39,290 nt of DNA from positions 1 through 39,290 of the IMG/VR virus record IMGVR_UViG_3300028581_000097. One strand, 5' to 3'. Under the pieces are notes generated by a model. The model saw only the letters and a list, made by a program, of their open reading frames with translations, was not told where the DNA came from and made no database searches. This document shows, in pieces, positions 24,098 to 31,397 of the stretch. This DNA is from a virus. The translations under genes and the position numbers were made by a program. Every line of letters begins with the position of its first letter. Within the stretch, counting starts at the first letter, position 1.

Positions 24098-25039
24098 ATG
24101 GCAAACGAAATAAATATCGGGGTTCAGATAAAATCCCACGGACCCTGGCCTGACATCAGCAAAATGTTTGTTGGATTCGATTTCAGCGATTACGCAAACA
24201 AAGAGGCTATCCCGGTTGAGCTTCGGTTTAAAGACATGGTTGTTTTTGAGAATTTAAGCGGCACCGTTAAGGAATATCAGCTTAAAACTGCTACTGCCGA
24301 CGAAAACTTTGTGGAAACAACCAAAATCGACAAAGCCACCCAAGCTGCAAAAGCCGCCGAAGGAATTTCGATTGGTGGGTTTTACGCATACGATCAGGGT
24401 TTAACTTTCGGAATTACCAAAGCCGATACAATTCATCCGGTGCTGGATGGTACTGAAGCAGTTTTACTCCAGGGTTATAACGAAAAGATTTCGTTTAACG
24501 CCGGAAAAGTTGTCGATGCAAACATCACAGCCGAAGCAAACCCCAGCGCCGACCTGCTCGAAATCGAATGTTCGGCAGTTCACGGACTTTCGGATGGCGA
24601 CCTGGTTGTTTTGACAAACATGAACAACGCTGCACACGACGGAACTACAAAGGTTACAGTTGTAAATACTACGAAATTTACCTGCGACGACATTGATTAT
24701 GTTGCCGGAGCGGGCGCATCGGCTGGATCGGTATTTATGCCGGCATTTTTACAGATTCCGGCAAGTGGGAGCGATGGCGCTTACAAGATCGACCTGAGCA
24801 TCACGGGGACACCTGGAGCAGCCGGCAAAAACTGGCAGTTTGCAGTTTATGTTGATAACTCGATTCAGGATCCGCTTGTTACCGAAATCACCACCATTGC
24901 AGTGCTCACAAACATTTCGTTAACCGGAATTGTGTTGCTGGCAGCAAACCAGCGGGTTTGGGTTTCGGCAAAAAACATTACCGACAACAGTGATTTTACA
25001 ATCAGTTACATGAGTTTTTCAATACATAAAATCAATTAA
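24098..25039 (+). CDS. Tail appendage protein with FCCH-like segment
   Basis: A 313-residue beta-rich protein. The segment ECSAVHGLSDGDLVVLTNM, followed by GTTKVTVVNTTKFTC, matches the HGLxxGDxVxI...VxxTxFxL pattern seen in many phage tail proteins and in the FCCH domain of ubiquitin-activating enzymes. The C-terminus is Ig-like. It starts 3 bp after the previous fibre gene. It may decorate the tail or act as a hinge between tail and spike. No enzyme motif is visible. Confidence 0.65.
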   Translation: MANEINIGVQIKSHGPWPDISKMFVGFDFSDYANKEAIPVELRFKDMVVFENLSGTVKEYQLKTATADENFVETTKIDKATQAAKAAEGISIGGFYAYDQGLTFGITKADTIHPVLDGTEAVLLQGYNEKISFNAGKVVDANITAEANPSADLLEIECSAVHGLSDGDLVVLTNMNNAAHDGTTKVTVVNTTKFTCDDIDYVAGAGASAGSVFMPAFLQIPASGSDGAYKIDLSITGTPGAAGKNWQFAVYVDNSIQDPLVTEITTIAVLTNISLTGIVLLAANQRVWVSAKNITDNSDFTISYMSFSIHKIN

Positions 25040-25040
25040 G

Positions 25041-25286
25041 ATGAACACAGTAAAAAGTGGAGAAACACCAGCACGGATAAAAACAGTAGGCGATTACACC
25101 TACTTATGTTTCCCGGATTTTGGCGTTGACGACCTCGATGCAGCCGGCTGGGCCATCAAGCGCATAGATAGCACCGACAGCGACGATGTGATTATTACCT
25201 GGGCAAACGGATCGCTTGATAAGGTATTGAACGCCGCCGATGTAATTGCCGGCACCGAAGTAGTAATCTGGAAAAACATTGTGTAA
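25041..25286 (+). CDS. Small tail-region protein of unknown function
   Basis: An 81-residue protein, acidic and probably beta-rich (GDYTYLCFPDFGVDDLDAAGW, then KVLNAADVIAGTEVVIW). It starts 1 bp after the previous stop and lies 9 bp before the spike gene, so it belongs to the fibre/spike operon. It could be a small spike-linked subunit or a chaperone. No family is recognised. Confidence 0.7.
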   Translation: MNTVKSGETPARIKTVGDYTYLCFPDFGVDDLDAAGWAIKRIDSTDSDDVIITWANGSLDKVLNAADVIAGTEVVIWKNIV

Positions 25287-25295
25287 TTTATCGTT

Positions 25296-27575
25296 ATGCC
25301 AATAGTCAATATTTCACGAACTGGTCAGGTAGAGATAGGAGAACTCGTTTCGCTTATTGATAATCATTTGTATTTTAGTAAAGGAAGTGGCAATTTAATT
25401 GAGGGTGATTTTAATATCGAAACCATTCCGTTTCAATCTGATGCTTTGTTTTGGCTTAATGGTGAAATCATTGATGTAGGTGAAAGTAAGTATTTCAAAG
25501 ATCAGTTAAACGATAAACATTTCCTGATAACAGGTTATGATTTTGATACAGCATGGACTATTGGTATGCCGTACAAAAGTGCTGCAACAATATCTGCTCC
25601 TGCTGATGATGCTGCGCTGATAGCTGCTGACATTAATAACTATCTGTATGCTGCGGATGGCACACCAAACCAGATTCCTGTTGTTTCATTATTTCAAGAT
25701 GTTGATTACGAACATAAGTTATTCTGCCGACATGCAGCGCAAATAGTTGATGAAAATGGTGTTGAGACTTCTGAGCCACGAGTTTTGGATATTGTGCTTT
25801 ATGGTAATATTAAAGCAACTACTGATTTAACAACTTGCCAAACTTATTTTGGAGTACCAACAGAGGATGCAAATTCTTATTGGGTTGATGCGGTTAATGG
25901 AAGTGATACTGCGCCTGGGGATGGCTCTAAAGCACACCCCTGGGCTACACTTGTAAAGGCCGTATCTACTGTTACTGATGGGAAAGTAATTTACTTAAAA
26001 ACAGGCAACGTATTAACATCTGGCTATCTTAATGACACAAGAGATCATAATGTCATTGGATTGGGATTAGTTATTACAACTCCTGATGGAGCAACTAACG
26101 GATTAGCTATTTCAAGATACTCAGAAGTATTTAATGGAGTTTACAGTAAGCCATCAGTTAATGCAACAAGAAATATATACCCGAGTGCTTCAGCATTAAG
26201 CATCGTTTTGAGCAAAATGTATTTGAGTGCAACCGGAGGCGGAGCCGTTTCTGGTACGGCAAAAGAATTTAAGTGGAATGTTATAAAGGGAACATATATA
26301 ACTGGTATTAATTTTTCTGGTATTCCTGTAAATCAAGATATTGATACTAATTATGCTAATGTAATAGAATCAGCCGGATATTTCTTAATCGTTGCAGCAA
26401 GTGGAATATGTAATATTAAGAATAATAAAATGATTGTTAATGGAAGTTTCTCCTATCTGGCTATGTTAGGGGCGGTTAACATATTTGGCAATTATTTTGA
26501 AGGAAACGGTAATTTTTCAGTCAGAAACGACGGTCTTGTCGATATTCACCATAACGTTATTAAGATGAACAGCCTGAACCTTCCTTATAACAATAATACC
26601 AACATTTCACATATCAGAAATAATACTTTTATTAATACGCTCATTGATTCCGATTGTCCAGCTTTAATAGAAAACAACTTACTTACATTCACTGAAAACG
26701 GAGGATTGATTGGGTTTACTCTATCAGCCGCAAATAACATACAATCAGCTATAATTCGCAACAACACACTAATATCTTCTGAAAACAGAGGTGGATATGT
26801 AATCGGTAGCGATTCAAGCAATTCGGCGGATGGTAAAGTAACGTTGTCTCTATTTGAAATGAACAAATTAATTTCAAATGGATCTCCTCATGGGTGTCTA
26901 ATGGGCTATCAACACAACCCCGTAGCAAGATATAATAAGATCGTGGTTGCTGGAGGATATGGGTTTGTGATGGAGGGAAAATATGGACAAGCTGAATGGG
27001 ATTCTGGTGGTATCTATGGTAATATTGTTAAGAGTGATTTCAGATTGGTGGTTACAAACATGGATGGATTGAAAATCTATAATAATACAATGATTAGTTC
27101 ATCTGTAGAACCAATAGCCACCTATGCTTCACAGTCTCACACTGTAACTCCGATTAACTGTAAGATAAAAAACAATATTATAATTTCCCTATCAAGTGAG
27201 GCTAATTGTCGGGTAATTGCTTTTGAAAGTGCGACAAATGAAGTTGATTATAACATTTATTATTCACCAAATACACCACTAAAATTCAAAATAGGGGCTA
27301 CTTATTACACTTTTGGTGAGTGGCAAGCATTAGGATTTGATACTCATTCAATCGTTCTTACAGAAGAACAATTTAATGGACTTTTTACGGATTTTGTAAA
27401 TGGTGATTATTCGCTTAAAAATGATTCACTTGCAATAGGTTCTGGAGTTGCTTTAGACGCTGCTTATGATGATGGATTGGACACTTCAACAGAATGGGGT
27501 GCTGATACTGATTTACCTATTATTGTAACTAAACAGCAAGGTGCTAATTGGGATGTTGGGGCTTATGTTCATTAA
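25296..27575 (+). CDS. Tail spike with right-handed beta-helix
   Basis: A 759-residue protein. The first about 190 residues form an N-terminal attachment region. From SYWVDAVNGSDTAPGDGSKA (near residue 200) on it shows the start motif of pectate-lyase-like beta helices (a VD..NGSD..GDGSxxxPW.T pattern). It then has many short repeats with Asn ladders (IRNNTFIN, IENNLLTF, IIRNNTLISS). It ends TKQQGANWDVGAYVH. Such spikes bind or cut surface polysaccharide; catalytic residues cannot be placed by eye. The coding DNA is more AT-rich than the preceding tail genes, which suggests exchange of the host-range module. A terminator hairpin follows 44 bp after the stop. Confidence 0.85.
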   Translation: MPIVNISRTGQVEIGELVSLIDNHLYFSKGSGNLIEGDFNIETIPFQSDALFWLNGEIIDVGESKYFKDQLNDKHFLITGYDFDTAWTIGMPYKSAATISAPADDAALIAADINNYLYAADGTPNQIPVVSLFQDVDYEHKLFCRHAAQIVDENGVETSEPRVLDIVLYGNIKATTDLTTCQTYFGVPTEDANSYWVDAVNGSDTAPGDGSKAHPWATLVKAVSTVTDGKVIYLKTGNVLTSGYLNDTRDHNVIGLGLVITTPDGATNGLAISRYSEVFNGVYSKPSVNATRNIYPSASALSIVLSKMYLSATGGGAVSGTAKEFKWNVIKGTYITGINFSGIPVNQDIDTNYANVIESAGYFLIVAASGICNIKNNKMIVNGSFSYLAMLGAVNIFGNYFEGNGNFSVRNDGLVDIHHNVIKMNSLNLPYNNNTNISHIRNNTFINTLIDSDCPALIENNLLTFTENGGLIGFTLSAANNIQSAIIRNNTLISSENRGGYVIGSDSSNSADGKVTLSLFEMNKLISNGSPHGCLMGYQHNPVARYNKIVVAGGYGFVMEGKYGQAEWDSGGIYGNIVKSDFRLVVTNMDGLKIYNNTMISSSVEPIATYASQSHTVTPINCKIKNNIIISLSSEANCRVIAFESATNEVDYNIYYSPNTPLKFKIGATYYTFGEWQALGFDTHSIVLTEEQFNGLFTDFVNGDYSLKNDSLAIGSGVALDAAYDDGLDTSTEWGADTDLPIIVTKQQGANWDVGAYVH

Positions 27576-27578
27576 AGG

Positions 27579-27656
27579 CTACTTCCCATAATCCTGGATC
27601 GTCTTTTTAAGATATTCCAACCTCGAAGCTACCACTTCGAGGTTTCTTTTTTCGAC
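27579..27656 (-). pseudogene. Duplicated 3' end of the neighbouring minus-strand gene
   Basis: Read on the minus strand, this gives VEKRNLEVVASRLEYLKKT followed by IQDYGK and a stop. It copies the end of the gene at 27764-28276, where the last residues are IEDWGK. A 53-bp block (27604-27656) is identical to 27789-27841. No start belongs to this fragment, and a stop precedes it a few codons upstream in the same frame. It is a leftover of a duplication. Confidence 0.75.
27619..27652 (+). terminator. Intrinsic terminator of the tail operon
   Basis: A perfect 10-bp stem (AACCTCGAAG / CTTCGAGGTT, loop CTACCA) is followed by TCTTTTTT on the + strand. It stops transcripts of the spike gene, although the bases are a copy of coding sequence of the convergent gene. 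Confidence 0.75.
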
Positions 27657-27664
27657 TTCGTTGC

Positions 27665-27760
27665 TTAGTACCCCTTAAAGGTCTTCACAAACTTATCGGA
27701 TGCTTTGCGTCGGAATTTATTGAGATACTGCTGCGTTTGATCGAGCGAGTAATGACGGTT
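27665..27760 (-). pseudogene. Small gene remnant on the minus strand
   Basis: Between the two duplicated blocks a short minus-strand frame encodes 31 residues, rich in aromatic and basic amino acids (RHYSLDQTQQYLNKF, then RRKASDKFVKTFKGY), and ends with TAA. A TAG stands immediately upstream and there is no start codon. The sequence looks protein-like, not random, and may be the end of a lost gene. The family is not known. Confidence 0.4.
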
Positions 27761-27763
27761 CTA

Positions 27764-28276
27764 CTACTTCCCCCAATCTTCAATTGTTTTTTTAAGATAT
27801 TCCAACCTCGAAGCTACCACTTCGAGGTTTCTTTTTTCGACGTAGTTGGATTTTGTGCGCTGTACGTCGATCATCTCCCGCAAAATACCTTCAAACATCG
27901 TAATAATGTTGCCCAAATGTTTAAAAACCATCCAATTTCCGTTTTCCCATCCAGACCTGTCGATGATTAGGGTAAAACTTTTATTGATAAACTGCAAATC
28001 TTCATCAAAACGCATGGCAATGATTTCTCGCTGCTCATTGTCGAAATAGAACCACATTTTTCGATACTCGGTAAAAACTTCGATGTAAATTTTGTTAAGC
28101 TCGAAGAGTTTTGTCTTTAGAAACTCATTTGTCTCAGCCAGAAATTTTGTTAAGTGCTTCCGGTTTGAAAATGTGTTGGTTGAGTTGTTACCGAGCACAA
28201 CACGAAAACTATGATCCCTGGTAAGAATCGAATTTTTATTCTTTTCATCAAATCTTTCAATTTTCGCAGCTTTCAT
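27764..28276 (-). CDS. Unknown helical protein on the minus strand
   Basis: A 170-residue, mostly helical and charged protein with long amphipathic helices (KHLTKFLAETNEFLKTKLFEL, LGNIITMFEGILREMIDVQ). It converges on the tail spike gene. The 3' end of its coding sequence contains a perfect hairpin that is an intrinsic terminator on the opposite strand. The same block is duplicated at 27604-27656. No family is recognised. Its place between the late region and the repressor suggests a lysogeny-expressed gene. Confidence 0.75.
   Translation of the reverse strand: MKAAKIERFDEKNKNSILTRDHSFRVVLGNNSTNTFSNRKHLTKFLAETNEFLKTKLFELNKIYIEVFTEYRKMWFYFDNEQREIIAMRFDEDLQFINKSFTLIIDRSGWENGNWMVFKHLGNIITMFEGILREMIDVQRTKSNYVEKRNLEVVASRLEYLKKTIEDWGK
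27804..27837 (+). terminator. Second copy of the tail-operon terminator, inside a coding sequence
   Basis: The same 10-bp stem and T-tract as at 27619-27652. It lies within the last codons of the minus-strand gene 27764-28276, so these bases serve as codons on one strand and a terminator hairpin on the other. Confidence 0.65.
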
Positions 28277-28630
28277 TTGAGGTAAAGTATTGATTGTTAG
28301 TTTCCTTGCTTTTTGTAAGTTATTGATTATTAGTATTGTTTTGGTATTGGAAATGTCCTATAATTAATACTATGAAATTCCTTTCAGTTTAATTATCAGG
28401 GCGTAACAAGCAGTAGGGCAGGGCATAACAGGACGTTTGCCTGGTAATAATTTTCAGTTACGATTTTTTAGGGTGTCTCTCATATCCCTTTTGCTTTTTT
28501 TTTTGCAAACCAATCATTTTAAAGAACTTAAAAAAGCGAAGTGGGGATGTGTGGGAGTAAGAACACTTACCGTCGCGGCACGCTGTGATTTGTGTATTTA
28601 GCTTCCTTGAATGGATCCCCATTCGCTATA
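28277..28630. other. Intergenic region between two minus-strand genes
   Basis: No gene is supported. The left part is AT-rich and likely holds the promoter of the minus-strand gene 27764-28276. The centre has a run of ten or more Ts near 28497 after ATATCCCTTTTGC. The right part, near 28571-28605, carries CGTCGCGGCACG and GTATTTAGCTTC, both of which recur near 30914-30936. Confidence 0.5.
28571..28605 (+). repeat. Repeat pair member: CGTCGCGGCACG plus GTATTTAGCTTC
   Basis: CGTCGCGGCACG (28571-28582) is repeated exactly at 30925-30936 in the same orientation. GTATTTAGCTTC (28594-28605) is the exact reverse complement of GAAGCTAAATAC at 30914-30925. The core is itself an imperfect palindrome. 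Two linked 12-base matches in one place are unlikely to be chance. Confidence 0.65.
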
Positions 28631-29026
28631 TTATTGTCTCATTCGTGGCGTTTTGTAATTTCCATTATGTGTTGCCATTATCAAATCGTCTTTATCAGAT
28701 GTGCTATTTTTTTCGTAACGATCAATTTCTTTTTCTAATCGTGATATCAGTTTTTCCTGACTTTTAATTTGTGCCCTTAATAATTCGACTTCTACCTTAG
28801 AATAAGCAGGCAATGGGTCTTCCACAATATTATTAAATTCTTCATTCCACCAATACGATGGTGAAACGCCTAAAGCCTTACTCATTTTTTCGAGATCAGA
28901 AACCCTGCAATCATTCCTTTCAAAAATCTGGTAAAATACCTGCTTATCTCTTCCAAGCATTTTTGCAAGCTTTGGAACGCTGATATTTTTTGACTCAGCA
29001 TATTTTTGTATCTTATTGATTACCAT
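28631..29026 (-). CDS. XRE-type repressor with coiled-coil tail
   Basis: A 131-residue protein. An N-terminal helix-turn-helix covers about residues 1-60 (ISVPKLAKMLGRDKQVFYQIF, then DLEKMSKALGVSPSYWW). It is followed by a coiled coil (EVELLRAQIKSQEKLISRLEKEI) that would make a dimer. It is transcribed away from the small HTH gene at 29168 across a 141-bp region with repeated AAATTATTT sites. This is the arrangement of a phage lysogeny switch, and it is the likely CI-like repressor. It lacks a LexA-type peptidase domain, so induction would be indirect. Confidence 0.85.
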   Translation of the reverse strand: MVINKIQKYAESKNISVPKLAKMLGRDKQVFYQIFERNDCRVSDLEKMSKALGVSPSYWWNEEFNNIVEDPLPAYSKVEVELLRAQIKSQEKLISRLEKEIDRYEKNSTSDKDDLIMATHNGNYKTPRMRQ

Positions 29027-29036
29027 TGTTTTTAAA

Positions 29037-29117
29037 ATTAAATAATTTAGAAATAAATTAAATTACAACTTTTTGAAATTATTTCTTGACTTTTATGAAA
29101 TTATTTAATTACGTTTG
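29037..29117 (+). promoter_or_regulatory. Rightward early promoter with operator-like repeats
   Basis: TTG at 29086-29088 (in TTGAC), a 21-bp spacer and TACGTTTG at 29110-29117 match the Bacteroidota promoter pattern TTG...TAnnTTTG. GAAATTATTT occurs at about 29075-29084 and 29097-29106. The reverse form AAATAATTT lies near 29039-29049, towards the repressor gene. The repeated sites within and next to the promoter are good operator candidates for the divergent HTH pair. Confidence 0.65.
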
Positions 29118-29167
29118 CAATTCAAATATAACATTCATTTATTGATTTAACAAATAATATTCCAAAC

Positions 29168-29395
29168 ATGTTAAAACAGGACATAATTAAAAAAATAAGG
29201 ACAAATACCCGCTTAAAGCTAGAAATTGCCCTGATGCTCGAACGCAGCATTCCTACAATTGAGCGGATGCTCAACAAAAACCACCTGATGCTTACCAGGT
29301 TTGACGTCCTCAAAAAACTGGCTGCCGAACTGAATATCGAAAACTTTGAAGACCTGTTGGAAAAATCAGAAGCTTACTTCTCAAAATCGGCGTAA
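29168..29395 (+). CDS. Small Cro-like HTH protein
   Basis: A 75-residue protein with an HTH-like centre (LKLEIALMLERSIPTIERMLN) and a second helix pair (DVLKKLAAELNIENFEDLLEK). It is the first gene of the rightward operon, divergent from the XRE repressor. Small size and location fit a Cro-type protein that turns down the repressor. It lies 3 bp before the next gene. Confidence 0.75.
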   Translation: MLKQDIIKKIRTNTRLKLEIALMLERSIPTIERMLNKNHLMLTRFDVLKKLAAELNIENFEDLLEKSEAYFSKSA

Positions 29396-29397
29396 TT

Positions 29398-29760
29398 ATG
29401 AAAATAGAATTCCTGAAGGACCGAAAAGGCGTGTTGAAGCCGGTAATTTATTTTAAATTCATCGGACAAACATTCGACACCATCGAAACATTAACTCCCG
29501 AGCAGTTTGAGGCCATTTTTGAACAGGTAAATAAACATCCCGAAGCTCACATGGCATTGATCAGCCTATCGAAACATTTTCCGGGTGATAAGCGTAAAAT
29601 CCTTTCTCAGTTTATCGAATGTAATTGGGCCGAACTGGACGATAAAGTTGACATATCTGAAGATAAGTTAAACTATGAGTTTGTTTCATGCCCTTTGCGC
29701 GCAACTGGAAACTGCCCATTTGGTGAGAATATTTGTATGATTAAATCCTGCCACCAATGA
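29398..29760 (+). CDS. Early protein with C-terminal Cys cluster
   Basis: A 120-residue protein. The C-terminal 25 residues hold four Cys, SCPLRATGNCPFGENICMIKSC, a likely zinc-binding knuckle. The N-terminal part has a short strand pair and a helical middle (TLTPEQFEAIFEQVNKHPEAH). It starts 3 bp after the Cro-like gene and overlaps the next gene by 4 bp. A transcription- or replication-linked DNA-binding role is plausible, but no family is named. Confidence 0.7.
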   Translation: MKIEFLKDRKGVLKPVIYFKFIGQTFDTIETLTPEQFEAIFEQVNKHPEAHMALISLSKHFPGDKRKILSQFIECNWAELDDKVDISEDKLNYEFVSCPLRATGNCPFGENICMIKSCHQ

Positions 29761-29993
29761 TCCAGCCCATCACACTCCAAAGCATCATAACTTTTCAGCA
29801 AAAAAAGCTGAAAAAGGCAAAGCGCACCGAAAACGAAACCGTGGTGTATGCCGAGAAAATGATCCTTGAAATCCTGAAAGAACATGAGGCAATGGTAAAA
29901 AATATTGATGGCAACGTGGTTGTAACCATGTCGCCGGAAAGATTTAAACTGATCGAAAACATCAGGCCAAAAATTGTAGAGAATTCACTTTAA
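29757..29993 (+). CDS. Small basic early protein
   Basis: A 78-residue Lys-rich protein, with a helix around ITFQQKKLKKAKRTENETVVYAEKM followed by a short beta part (NIDGNVVVTMSPERF). It overlaps the upstream gene by 4 bp. No family is recognised. Confidence 0.65.
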   Translation: MIQPITLQSIITFQQKKLKKAKRTENETVVYAEKMILEILKEHEAMVKNIDGNVVVTMSPERFKLIENIRPKIVENSL

Positions 29994-30005
29994 AAATTTA
30001 ATACT

Positions 30006-30692
30006 ATGAATAAGAAAGAATTACATGTTTTAAAAAATGAAATTAGCGACGTATCTTTTATGTTGCAAACGCTTAAAAATGAATTTAACTCAAACCTTGA
30101 GCTATCAAAATTAATTGGCATTAAAAATTATGAAATTACGAATCTCATAAAAAACGCAAAACATTTTAGCTCAGATCGGTTTATTGATAATTATGATAAG
30201 GTACTAAAAGCCTACAATGTTTTGAAACCAAAGGATATTGAAAACAAACCAATAACTCAGGATTTCACTTCAAATTCAATAGCTTTAGAAGCTAAAGTAG
30301 GTTCATTTTTAATAGAAATACATGATTTCCTTGGCATTAAAGAATTTAAGCATTTTAATTTACGGAAATTATCGGATAAATATCATATAGGATCTGGTAT
30401 TTGTCAAGTCGTTAGAAAACATGCTTTAGACCGAAAAGTACAAGGAATTTATAAATGGAAATCAAATGTTACTTTGAATAAAGAATTTGTTGATTTTATT
30501 TTGAATGAATACAGAAAATTTGACCCAGCCTATGCGCCAACATACAAAAAAAACATGACAGGTGTAATACCTGGAACAGTTCAAATTAATCCACTACAAT
30601 CAAACTACTCTGATAAAAAATATGGATTAATTAGAACGTTTATTTTTTACATCTTAAAAATATTCAAAACATTTATAAAATGGATTTTTTAA
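30006..30692 (+). CDS. AT-rich early gene with C-terminal membrane segment
   Basis: A 228-residue protein. The N-terminal part is helical and Asn/Lys-rich, and could hold an HTH-like fold (ELSKLIGIKNYEITNLIK). The C-terminus is hydrophobic and basic (LIRTFIFYILKIFKTFIKWIF), probably a membrane anchor. Its DNA is clearly more AT-rich than that of its neighbours, which suggests recent acquisition. It is followed by the structured, gene-free region at 30711-31014. Function unknown. Membrane-anchored early proteins often act in exclusion, but this is inference. Confidence 0.7.
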   Translation: MNKKELHVLKNEISDVSFMLQTLKNEFNSNLELSKLIGIKNYEITNLIKNAKHFSSDRFIDNYDKVLKAYNVLKPKDIENKPITQDFTSNSIALEAKVGSFLIEIHDFLGIKEFKHFNLRKLSDKYHIGSGICQVVRKHALDRKVQGIYKWKSNVTLNKEFVDFILNEYRKFDPAYAPTYKKNMTGVIPGTVQINPLQSNYSDKKYGLIRTFIFYILKIFKTFIKWIF

Positions 30693-30710
30693 AATATCAG
30701 GCCCACCGGG

Positions 30711-31014
30711 GTGACGTTGGATGATCACTCCGATTAGAACTCACTGATTTCTTAGTGAGTGATGGCCGTGTTCCCCGTTTTTGTAATCCACTTTTTTAGG
30801 GGCAAACCTGTCGGACTGGGGAAACGTAAATTCCTAAATATATCAGCTAAACACGGCAAAGAATGATGACAGGAAAAAACCTGTGACAGGAGGCAAAGAC
30901 CCCGAAATTGTATGAAGCTAAATACGTCGCGGCACGACTGTAACAGCTTCCAGTTCTTTCGAATACCAGTGTTGGAATCACGCTTCAGGGCGTGATCTCC
31001 AGCTTGGTTTTTTT
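30711..31014 (+). ncRNA. Candidate structured RNA leader or non-coding RNA
   Basis: About 300 bases without a gene but with many paired stretches: ACTCACT/AGTGAGT (30739-30760), GCCGTGTT 30765-30772 with AACACGGC 30850-30857 enclosing CCCC/GGGG pairs, ACAGG/CCTGT (30869-30884), GAAGCT 30914-30919 with AGCTTC 30945-30950, and ATCACGC/GCGTGAT (30977-30996) with an outer TGGA/TCCA. A T-tract at 31007-31014 follows the last stem, like an attenuator, and the ATG of the next gene is only 8 bp further. It is not related to the five-copy RNA family by eye. Confidence 0.6.
30914..30936 (+). repeat. Repeat pair member: GAAGCTAAATAC and CGTCGCGGCACG
   Basis: Partner of the site at 28571-28605. GAAGCTAAATAC is the exact reverse complement of bases 28594-28605. 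CGTCGCGGCACG is an exact direct copy of 28571-28582. Here the two words abut, sharing one C; at the other site an 11-base gap separates them. Confidence 0.65.
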
Positions 31015-31021
31015 TATCACA

Positions 31022-31234
31022 ATGAAAAAAATAAGGTACAAAACCGGACAAAGCAGCTACGCAAAAAGGATGATGCGACGAAACCTGATCATCGTTCACG
31101 CGCTGAAATTGATGGAAAAGGATTTGAGATGGAAATTAAAAAGCCTTCCGCGTGGTAGCGAGCTACGAAGCTACTTTAAAGATGAAATTTCGATAACTCA
31201 AAATATTTTAGAACAATACAAAAACCGAATTTAA
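31022..31234 (+). CDS. Small basic early protein
   Basis: A 70-residue, very basic protein (MKKIRYKTGQSSYAKRMMRR, then a helix NLIIVHALKLMEKDLRWKLK). Start 31022 is chosen over an in-frame start at 30992, which would lie inside the terminator-like stem. It could bind nucleic acid. The next gene starts 1 bp after it. Confidence 0.65.
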   Translation: MKKIRYKTGQSSYAKRMMRRNLIIVHALKLMEKDLRWKLKSLPRGSELRSYFKDEISITQNILEQYKNRI

Positions 31235-31235
31235 C

Positions 31236-31397
31236 ATGTACACAACAATTGGAATTATGTTTTTAGTAGGGATCATTATTTTGATCGGCTTCGCCTACAT
31301 GCTTGATAAGCTCACCGAGGCCAACGAACGCAACAAAAACATCTATCGCGATGCAGCCCGCGAACGGTGGCAAGCCGAAAAAAAAGAATCGCTATGA
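31236..31397 (+). CDS. Small single-membrane-span protein
   Basis: A 53-residue protein. One membrane helix near the N-terminus (IMFLVGIIILIGFAYML) is followed by a charged helix, EANERNKNIYRDAARERW. It overlaps the next gene by ATGA and lies 1 bp after the previous stop, so it is an integral part of the early operon. It may be a small membrane regulator. No family is known. Confidence 0.7.
   Translation: MYTTIGIMFLVGIIILIGFAYMLDKLTEANERNKNIYRDAARERWQAEKKESL

Noticed and set aside
27579-28276. Diversity-generating retroelement beside the tail spike
   Set aside because: The repeats suggested template/variable regions, but there is no reverse transcriptase or Avd gene, and the duplicated block is a gene end with a hairpin, without A-directed changes.
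28408-28424. AGGGCAGGGCA, identical to the 3' end of RNA copy 2
   Set aside because: None of the other conserved stems or the GGCAAAGG start lies nearby; an 11-base G-rich match alone is weak.
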